Made by a program: the position numbers and the translations under genes. Positions 54,149 through 63,200 of a stretch of 64,000 bases of DNA are shown here, one piece after another. The stretch's first letter is position 1. Each line of letters opens with the position of its first letter. The notes beneath the pieces were generated by a model. That model had not been told where the DNA came from. It did not search any database and saw only the letters and a list, made by a program, of their open reading frames with translations. Source of the DNA: Deinococcus soli (ex Cha et al. 2016) (lineage in GTDB: Bacteria; Deinococcota; Deinococci; Deinococcales; Deinococcaceae); contig NZ_CP011389.1 of NCBI RefSeq assembly GCF_001007995.1, forward strand, positions 2,456,501 through 2,520,500. Direction: 5' to 3'.

Positions 54149-55449
54149 GTGCCCTGCCCATCCTGCTGGGTGCGCTGGACGACGCCCGCCTGAACTTCCG
54201 CAGCCGCGCGGCGCTGGACCGCCATCAGGAGCGCCTCGCGCACGGGCACCTGCGCTGGGTGGCCGCGCACAGCCCCGCCGTCGCCGCCCGCTTCCGCGCC
54301 GCCGGGCTGCCCCTGAGCCGCTGGCGCGACCTGCCCCCCACCGACAAGGCCGCCATGCTCGCCACGTTCGACACGCTGAACACCGTGGGTGTCACGCTGG
54401 ACCGTGCGCTGGCGGTCGGGCGGCAGGCGGAACGCACCCGCGATTTCACGCCCACCCTCGCCACGCCCGCCGGACCGGTCACGGTCGGCCTGTCCACCGG
54501 CACGAGCGGCACCCAGGGCGTCTTCCTGGTCAGCCGCGCCGAGCAGGCCCGCTGGGCCGGGACCGTGCTGCGCCACCTCCTGCCCGGCGGGCTGTGGGGG
54601 CTGCTGCGTCCGCAACGGGTCGCGTTCTTCCTGCGGGCCGACAGTCCCCTGTACCGCAGCGTCGGGCGCGGGCGGCTGGAGTTCCGCTTCTTCGACCTGC
54701 TGCGCCCCCTCCCCGACCTGGCCGCCGAGGCCCAGGCGTACGCGCCCACCCTGATCGTCGGGCCGCCCGGCGTGCTGCGCGCCCTGCACCGCACCGGCGC
54801 CCGGCTGCGCGCCCGGGTGATTAGCGTCGCGGAGGTCCTCGACCCCGACGACGAGGCCGCCCTGCGCGACTGGGGGGACGTCGTGCAGGTCTATCAGGCC
54901 ACCGAGGGCCTGCTGGCCCTGCCGTGCCCGCACGGGTCGCTGCACCTGAACGAGGCGCACGTCCACTTCGACCTCGAACCCCTGGGGGACGGCCTGCACC
55001 GCCCGGTCATCACCGACCTGCGCCGCCGCGCTCAGCCGTTCATCCGCCACCGCCTCGACGACGCGCTGCGCCTCCACCCCGACCCGTGCCCGTGCGGGCA
55101 GGCCGCGCGCCGCGTGCACAGCATCGCGGGCCGCCAGGACGACGCGCTGTACCTGCCTGGACCGGCAGGGGAGAGCGTGACCGTCTGGCCGGACTTCCTG
55201 CGCGGTGCCCTCGCTGCCGTCCCCGACCTGCGCGAGTACCGCGCCGAGCAGACCGGCCCCGCCGCCCTCACGCTGCACCTCGACCCGCACACCCCCGACA
55301 CCCGGGCCAGCGCCCTGCGCGCCGTCCGGGACGCCCTGCACCGCAGCCACGCCGACCCAGAGCGCCTCACCCTCGACACCCGCCCCCTCGACCCGACCCC
55401 GCCCGGCACCAAACGCCGCCGCGTCACCCGAACCTGGAGGCCCGCATGA
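54145..55449 (+). CDS. adenylate-forming enzyme (F390 synthetase / phenylacetate-CoA ligase-like)
   Basis: A 434-residue member of the AMP-forming ligase superfamily. The phosphate-binding loop is STGTSGTQG (117-125), with VYQATEGLLALPC for the A5 region and RHRLDDALRLHPDPCPCG near 310, whose cysteines may bind zinc. It activates a carboxylic acid as acyl-adenylate; like OleC it could close a beta-lactone from a beta-hydroxy acid, but no acid has been shown. It starts with GTG and is coupled at both ends. Confidence 0.82.
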   Translation: MSALPILLGALDDARLNFRSRAALDRHQERLAHGHLRWVAAHSPAVAARFRAAGLPLSRWRDLPPTDKAAMLATFDTLNTVGVTLDRALAVGRQAERTRDFTPTLATPAGPVTVGLSTGTSGTQGVFLVSRAEQARWAGTVLRHLLPGGLWGLLRPQRVAFFLRADSPLYRSVGRGRLEFRFFDLLRPLPDLAAEAQAYAPTLIVGPPGVLRALHRTGARLRARVISVAEVLDPDDEAALRDWGDVVQVYQATEGLLALPCPHGSLHLNEAHVHFDLEPLGDGLHRPVITDLRRRAQPFIRHRLDDALRLHPDPCPCGQAARRVHSIAGRQDDALYLPGPAGESVTVWPDFLRGALAAVPDLREYRAEQTGPAALTLHLDPHTPDTRASALRAVRDALHRSHADPERLTLDTRPLDPTPPGTKRRRVTRTWRPA

Positions 55450-56444
55450 ACCCACCCGACACCATCCTCGGCGTGCGCCTCCTCGCCACCGCACACGCCC
55501 TCCCCGCACGCCGCGTCCCCACCGCCGAGGTCGCCCGCCTGTGCCACGTCCCCGAAGCGATCGCCCTGAAACGCAGCGGCGTCCACGAACGACGCTGGCT
55601 CTCTGGGCAGGAAACCGCCCTGACCCTCGGCACGCAGGCCGCCCACGAAGCCCTGAACCGCGCGCACCTGAACGTCAACGACGTGGACGTCCTCCTGAAC
55701 GCCAGCGGCAGCCAGCTGCAACCCATCCCCGACGGCGCCGCCCTCTACGCCCGCGAACTCGGCCTCACCGGCGCCGCCACGTACTCCCTGCACGGCACCT
55801 GCCTCAGCTTCCTCCTCGCCCTCCAGCACGCCGCCCTCCTCATCCACACCCATCAGGCCCGGCACGTCCTCATCATCAGCAGCGAAGGCGGCAGCGTCGG
55901 CCTCAACCCCAGACAACCCGAAAGCACCCTCCTGATCGGCGACGGCGCCGCCGCCATCCTCCTCGGCCCACCCACCCGCCCCGGCCAGGGCCTGCACGCC
56001 ACGCGCATCGAAACGCACCCCGCCGGAGCCGACCACACCCGCATCACCGGCGGCGGCACCCTCCGCCACCCCAACCACCCAGCCGCCGCCCCCACCGACT
56101 TCACCTTCGACATGCAGGGCCTCCAGGTCCTCAAACTCGCCAGCCGCGTCGTCCCCCCCTTCCTCGAACGCCTCCGCCCCGGCCTCAGCAGCGGCCTGCC
56201 CGGCATCACCCGCGTCATCCCACACCAAGCCAGCCAGGCGGGCCTCGACCTGCTGTGCCGCTACAACTGGCCCGAGGAACAGGTCGAGGTCACCCTCCGC
56301 ACCCTGGGCAACGTCATCGCCGCCAGCCTCCCCCTCACGCTGCATCAGGCGGTCGAGGCGGGGCGGCTGAAGGAGGGCGACACCGCGCTGCTCGTGGGGA
56401 CCGGGGCGGGGTTGATCGCGGGTGGGGTGATCTGGGAGTTGTAA
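55446..56444 (+). CDS. 3-oxoacyl-ACP synthase III-family ketosynthase, OleA/FabH-like
   Basis: A 332-residue thiolase-fold enzyme with the Cys-His-Asn triad intact: Cys119 in LHGTCLSF, His260 in VIPHQAS and Asn289 in TLGNVIAAS. Such enzymes condense acyl-thioesters; OleA joins two fatty acyl-CoAs head to head without loss of CO2, FabH starts fatty acid synthesis. Being last in an operon with an epimerase, an adenylating enzyme and a lactonase-like protein favours a special product over bulk lipid synthesis. Its codons are biased to C, with CTC for leucine, unlike the G-ended aroA that follows. Confidence 0.88.
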   Translation: MNPPDTILGVRLLATAHALPARRVPTAEVARLCHVPEAIALKRSGVHERRWLSGQETALTLGTQAAHEALNRAHLNVNDVDVLLNASGSQLQPIPDGAALYARELGLTGAATYSLHGTCLSFLLALQHAALLIHTHQARHVLIISSEGGSVGLNPRQPESTLLIGDGAAAILLGPPTRPGQGLHATRIETHPAGADHTRITGGGTLRHPNHPAAAPTDFTFDMQGLQVLKLASRVVPPFLERLRPGLSSGLPGITRVIPHQASQAGLDLLCRYNWPEEQVEVTLRTLGNVIAASLPLTLHQAVEAGRLKEGDTALLVGTGAGLIAGGVIWEL

Positions 56445-56460
56445 CGGGGTTGGTCTGTGC

Positions 56461-56780
<320 letters not shown>

Positions 56781-56826
56781 CTCCCCCTTCCTGTACAGCG
56801 CCCCGGCGTGGTGTGGGTGGGCGGGC

Positions 56827-56832
56827 TACGCT
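56827..56832 (+). promoter_or_regulatory. -10 element of aroA
   Basis: TACGCT, six bases before the ATG at 56839. Confidence 0.65.
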
Positions 56833-56838
56833 GGCGGC

Positions 56839-58164
<1,326 letters not shown>

Positions 58165-58188
58165 TCCCGTTCGGCTGCGACGCCGCAG

Positions 58189-58216
58189 AGCCACCCCCGG
58201 ATGAGGGTGGCTTTTT
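58189..58216 (+). terminator. rho-independent terminator of aroA
   Basis: AGCCACCC (58189-58196) and GGGTGGCT (58205-58212) form a perfect stem with an eight-base loop, followed by TTTTT. Confidence 0.85.
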
Positions 58217-58419
58217 CCGTCTGGGACGACGTGGATGGGGTGTTCATGGAGCGCGTCCAGAAGCTGATGTGGGACGTCTGCCCCGTTCCTATGCTGGAGC
58301 GAGCTGGGCGGTGGGTCATTAGCATGCCCGGCCGGATCGACGCAAGGGCACCTGAGCGGCGCAGCGCGTGCCCGTCACGGCAGAATCCTGAGCAGTGCCC
58401 TTCACAGGAGGTTGTATCC

Positions 58420-58701
58420 ATGACGCAGTTCAGCAACCCGGATATCGTCGGTGATTCCCCCGCCTGGCTGAGTTTCATCTGGATCGCGTTCACGACCGCG
58501 CTGGGCCTGATGATCCTGGGCATCTACTTCATTCCGGTGGACTGGTGGATCAAGGGGTACCTGTACATGGGGACGCTGTTCCTGACCGCCAGCACCCTGA
58601 CCCTCTCCAAGAGTCTGCGCGACCGGCACGAGCACGAACGGCTCGTGAACCGCGTCAAGAGTGCCCGGACCGAGCAGGTGCTCAGCAAGTTCGACACCTG
58701 A
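58420..58701 (+). CDS. YiaA/YiaB-family membrane protein
   Basis: A 93-residue protein with two membrane segments (about 16-36, LSFIWIAFTTALGLMILGIYF, and 44-64, IKGYLYMGTLFLTASTLTLS) and a charged C-terminal tail. It fits the YiaA/YiaB two-helix domain; the function is unknown, though E. coli relatives are linked to stress. A strong ribosome binding site AGGAGG (58406-58411) fixes the ATG at 58420 and marks this as a leadered gene, unlike its neighbours. The frame open from 58201 overlaps the aroA terminator and is rejected. Confidence 0.82.
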   Translation: MTQFSNPDIVGDSPAWLSFIWIAFTTALGLMILGIYFIPVDWWIKGYLYMGTLFLTASTLTLSKSLRDRHEHERLVNRVKSARTEQVLSKFDT

Positions 58702-58912
58702 CGGACTGATCCGGGATTCAAGTGATTCCACGTCATCCGGAGGCGCCCGGTGGCCCCCTCACCCTTCCGCCCTGTCGCTCCTCAGCTGCGCAGCTCTTCG
58801 AGTCCTTCCCTCACTGCTCCGCAGCTCTGTGAGTTCCGCAGCGGGAGAGAGGACAGCGGAACGCGACCACGGTCGAGGCGAGTCACTTGAATTCCGTATG
58901 ACCGGACCTCCG
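58702..58912. repeat. long imperfect repeat between yiaA-like and dehydrogenase genes
   Basis: ATTCAAGTGA (58716-58725) and TCACTTGAAT (58883-58892) are perfect inverted ends of a stretch of about 180 bases with no gene, holding direct copies of GCGCAGCTC / CCGCAGCTC. It looks like a non-coding repeat or a small miniature element, but no target duplication is visible. Confidence 0.4.
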
Positions 58913-58977
58913 GCCCGTGAAGCCGCACTTGAGCGCGCCGGTATGCCGGACTCATGAGCGGCTGATCTGCTGGGAGT

Positions 58978-60096
58978 ATGCCCTCAATCCGACTGGCCTT
59001 CCCGGCGGCGCTGGCCGCCACGACCCTCGCCCTGCTGGGCACTGGCTGCGCGCAGAGCAGCACTGGCGTGGCGCAGAGCCTCAAGGTGCCCGCCGGATTT
59101 CAGGTGAACCTGTACGCAGACGGATTCAAAAAGCCGCGTTTCATGGTGGTGGCCAGCAACGGAGACGTCCTGCTGAGCGACACCGGCGCCGGGACCGTGT
59201 ACGTCCTGCCGGACCGCAACCGCGACGGGAAGGCCGACGGGAAGCAGGTATTCGCCAGCGGGTTGAACCAGCCGCACGGCCTCGCCCTGCGGGACGGATA
59301 CCTGTACGTGGCGAACACGGACGGCGTGGTGCGCTTCCCCTATAAGGCCGGGGATTTGAAGGCCAGCGCCGCGCCCACGAAACTGGTGGACCTGCCGGGT
59401 GGCGGCGGGCACTCCACCCGCACGGTGGAGTTCGGCCCGGACGGGCGGATGTACGTGTCGGTGGGCAGCACCTGCAACGTCTGCGAGGAGAGTGACCCGA
59501 AACGCGCCGCGATCTGGGTGTACGACGCCGACGGGAAGAACGGCAGGCCCTACGCGACCGGCCTGCGCAACGCGGTGGGGCTGGAGTGGTTCGGCGGGCA
59601 GCTGTACGCCACGAACAACGGCCGCGACCAGCTGGGCGACGACCTCCCGCCCGAGGGGTTCTACAGGGTCAAGCAGGGTGGGTTCTACGGCTGGCCGTAC
59701 TGCTACACCACCCAGCCCGGACAGGCGCAGGTGTGGGACAAGGACTTCGGGCGCAAGTCGGCCGACACCTGCAAGGCCGCCACGCCCGCCTTCGCGCTGA
59801 CCACCGCGCACGCCGCGCCGCTGGGCCTGGCGTTCTACACCGGGAAGACCTTCCCCGCCGCGTACCGTGGGCAGATGTTCGTGGCGCTGCACGGCAGCTG
59901 GAACCGCAGCGAGAAGAGCGGCTACAAGGTGATCACCATCGATCCGCAGACCGGGCGGGTCACAGACTTCCTGACCGGCTTCCTGCGCGGGCAGAACGTG
60001 GTGGGCCGCCCGGTGGACCTGGCGGTCGCGGCGGACGGCTCGCTGCTGCTGACCGACGATGGCGAGGGCCGCATCTGGCGCATCCAGGCCCGCTGA
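58978..60096 (+). CDS. PQQ-type sugar dehydrogenase lipoprotein (sorbosone dehydrogenase family)
   Basis: A 372-residue exported protein. The signal peptide ends in LLGTGC, so Cys24 is a lipid anchor. The rest is a six-bladed beta-propeller of the soluble glucose/sorbosone dehydrogenase type: GFKKPRFMVVASNGDVLLSDTGAGTVYVLPDRNRDGKAD, LNQPHGLAL, HSTRTVEFGPDGRMYVSVGSTCNVC, ATGLRNAVGLEW and the late HGSWNRSEKSGYKV. These enzymes oxidise sugars using PQQ as a loosely bound cofactor. The two cysteines in TCNVCEES may form an unusual adjacent disulfide, as in methanol dehydrogenase. Substrate not determined. Confidence 0.85.
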   Translation: MPSIRLAFPAALAATTLALLGTGCAQSSTGVAQSLKVPAGFQVNLYADGFKKPRFMVVASNGDVLLSDTGAGTVYVLPDRNRDGKADGKQVFASGLNQPHGLALRDGYLYVANTDGVVRFPYKAGDLKASAAPTKLVDLPGGGGHSTRTVEFGPDGRMYVSVGSTCNVCEESDPKRAAIWVYDADGKNGRPYATGLRNAVGLEWFGGQLYATNNGRDQLGDDLPPEGFYRVKQGGFYGWPYCYTTQPGQAQVWDKDFGRKSADTCKAATPAFALTTAHAAPLGLAFYTGKTFPAAYRGQMFVALHGSWNRSEKSGYKVITIDPQTGRVTDFLTGFLRGQNVVGRPVDLAVAADGSLLLTDDGEGRIWRIQAR

Positions 60097-60184
60097 TCCG
60101 GGTGGGTGGCTGGAGGCCGCTGGGCTGTCCAGCCGACCCGCCGCTCTGTGCTGGTCTGCGGATTCAGGATCAGGCGGGGCGCGG

Positions 60185-60190
60185 TACACT
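60185..60190 (+). promoter_or_regulatory. -10 element upstream of the SNF2 gene
   Basis: TACACT, seven bases before a GTG at 60198 that opens a 26-codon frame overlapping the SNF2 start. Confidence 0.6.
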
Positions 60191-60197
60191 GGAGGGC

Positions 60198-60278
60198 GTG
60201 TTTGTTCATGCCGTGAAGGTCATTCCGTCCCGCCCGCACGGCTGGACGCCTGAAACGGGCGTCCCGGTGCACGCATGA
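60198..60278 (+). CDS. leaderless upstream ORF coupled to the SNF2 gene
   Basis: A frame of 26 codons from the GTG at 60198 (VFVHAVKVIPSRPHGWTP and onward) that ends in a TGA overlapping the ATG of the SNF2 gene (ATGA). The GTG lies seven bases from a -10 element, the leaderless spacing of this genome, while the SNF2 ATG has no ribosome binding site. Translation of this short peptide probably delivers ribosomes to the main gene. The peptide itself may have no function. Confidence 0.5.
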   Translation: MFVHAVKVIPSRPHGWTPETGVPVHA

Positions 60279-63200
60279 AACTCAGCCGCCTGCCGCCCGG
60301 CTTCGCGCTGGACACGGCCGCGCAGGGCCTCGCGCTGCGTGAGGAGGCCGTCACCGACGTGCGCCGCGAGTGGACGGACGACGGCTGGCATGCCGAGGCG
60401 ACCGTCACCGACGCGGGCGTGCCCTACCACGCGACGGTGGACCTGCTGCCGCCGCCCGACCCGCAGCTGCGTGGCAGTTCCTGTACCTGCGGGCGCTACC
60501 GCTGCCGCCATGTGGCTGCGCTCGTGCTGGCGACCGACCCGCCCGCCGGGCCCCGCCCCGCGCCCCGCGACGCGGCTGAGGGCGGCAAACCCGCCCCCGC
60601 AGAGGAACCGCTGGATGCCCGCACGCAGCAGTGGCTGGCGGCCTTCACGGACACCCGCAGCCCCAGCCGGGGCCGTCAGTTCGAACTGCGCTACGTGCTG
60701 CGCTTCCTGCCGCCCGGCTCGTCCGCCGGGGGGCGGCGCGTGGCGCTGCAACTCCTGCGCGTGCCCCTGCGTGGCGAGCAGCCGGACGTGAAGGGCGCTG
60801 AACGCTACCCGATGCCCCGCAACCTCAGCAGCGCGCCTGCGTTCGTGCGCCGCGACTCGAACCTCCTGCGGCTGCTGGAGATGGCCACCACCGCCACGCA
60901 CGAGCCCGGCCGCTGGCAGGAGGAACTGCACGCCCTGACGGACCACCCGGCCGCGGACCTGCTGCTGGAGCACCTGCTGGGCAGCGGCCGCTTATGCTGG
61001 GAGCGGCCCGAGCAGCCCCTCACGCGCGGCCCGGACCTGAGCGGGCAGCTGGCGTGGCTGAGTGACCCGCGCGGCGCGCAGACGCCCGCCGTGCACCTCC
61101 CGGACGCGCCGGACGCGCAGCTGCTGCCGGTCGCGCCCCCGTGGGCGGTGCGGCCCGGCGCGCTGAGCCTCTCGCGCGTGCAGACCGACGCCCCGGCGGA
61201 AGTGACTGCCCGCTTCCTGTCAGGCCCGGTGCTGCCGCCCGCGCAGGCGGTGGCGCTGGCCCACGCGATCACCGCTTCGGGTCTGAACCTCCCCATCCCG
61301 CAGACCGTGCAGGTGCGCGAGGAACGCCTGCCGTACACCCCGCAGCTGCACCTGCTGGCCCGCGAGGCCACCCACCACGCCTTCAGCGGTGCCCGGCACG
61401 CCGTGACGCTGCCCCTGGCGGAACTCCGGCACGCCTACGCGGGCCTGACCGTGCCCGACGACCACGCGGGCACCGGCCCCGCCGTGTTCCGGGGCGGCGT
61501 CCTGACCCGCGTCACCCGAGACCCGGAAGCGGAACGCGAGGCGGCACACACCGTCGCCCTGAGCGGTTTCATGCTCCTCGACGACGCCTACGGCCACGAG
61601 TACACCGTCCCCGGCGGCGAGCACCTCCTCACCCTCGGGGACGACGACGCCTGGATGGAGTTCATGCGCGCGGGCCGCGCCGACCTGGAAGCGCAGGGCT
61701 TCACCATCCACATCCACCCGGACTTCCCGCTGAACTTCGCGGAGATCACCGACTGGTACGGCGAGACCGACGACTCCCACGGCGGCTGGTTCACCCTCGA
61801 CCTCGGTATCGTCGTGGACGGTCAGCGCCTCAGCCTGATTCCCATCCTGGCCGACCTGATCGCCCGCCAGCCGCAGCTGTTCACCCCCGAAGCCCTGGCG
61901 GAACTCAAGGACGACGAGGTCCTGCACGCCTCCCTCGGCGACGGCCGTCGCGTCGCCCTGCCTGCCGGACGCGTCCGCGCCATCCTGGGCGTCCTCGTGG
62001 AACTCAACCTCCGCGACCTGCCCCCCGGACCCCTGCGCCTCCCACTCCTCGACGCCGCCCGCGTCGCCCAGCTGGAAGAAGCCGTACAGGCCCGCTGGCT
62101 CGGCGCCGAACGCCTCCTCGACCTGGGCCGCCGCCTGCGCGACTTCCGGGGCGTGCAGGACATCACCCCCCCGCAGGGCCTGCGCGCCGACCTGCGCCCC
62201 TACCAGCGCCAGGGCGTTGCGTGGCTGCAATTCCTGCGCGAGTACGGCATGGGCGGCATCCTCGCCGACGACATGGGCCTGGGCAAGGCGCAGCCGCTCG
62301 ACGCCCGCATCCTGACCCCGCTGGGCTGGCGCACCATGGGCGACCTCCAGGTCGGTGACTACGTGATCGGCCGCAACGGGCATCCGACCCAGGTGATCGG
62401 CGTGTACCCGCAGGGTGAACGCGACATCTACCGCGTGACCCTCACGGACGGAGCCAGCGTCGAGGTCGACGAGGAACACCTCTGGGCCGTGAACACCCCG
62501 GTCCGCAAGAAACGCGGACTGCCCGAACAGGTGCTCACCACCGCGCAGATTAAGGGCACCCTGACCGACGCGGCGGGCAACCTGAAGCACTACCTGCCGG
62601 TCGTGGAGGCGGTGCAGTTCGCGTCCCGTGACCTGCCCGTCGACCCCTACACCCTGGGAGCGCTGCTGGGCGACGGGCATCTCAGCCACAGCCTCGGGAT
62701 CACGACTGAGGATGAGATCGTGTCCGCCCTCGCGCTGCCCGAACCGGTCGCCGCCCACCACGGGGCGCGCCTGACCCCGCATGTCAGCACGTACCGCCTC
62801 ACCACGCCCGGCCAGTGGACGCCCAATCCCCTCAAGGACGCCCTGCGGACCCTGGGCCTGCATGGCACCACCAGTCACTCCAAGTTCATTCCCCCCGACT
62901 ACCTGCTGGGCAGCCCGGCCCAGCGCCTCGCGCTCCTGCAGGGCCTGCTGGACACGGATGGGCACGCGGGCGAGGTCGTGGAGTACACCAGCGTGTCCAG
63001 GGAACTGGCGCTCGGCGTGGTGGAACTCGTGCAGTCCCTGGGCGGCACGGCGCGGCTGAAACCGAAAGTCACCACCCACGTGTATCAGGGCGAGCGGCGG
63101 ACCGGGCAGGCGTGGCGCGTCACCCTGAAACTCCCGGCGCACCTCGACCCGTTCCGGCTCCCGGCCAAACTGGCCGCCTACGCCCGTCCGACCAAGTACC

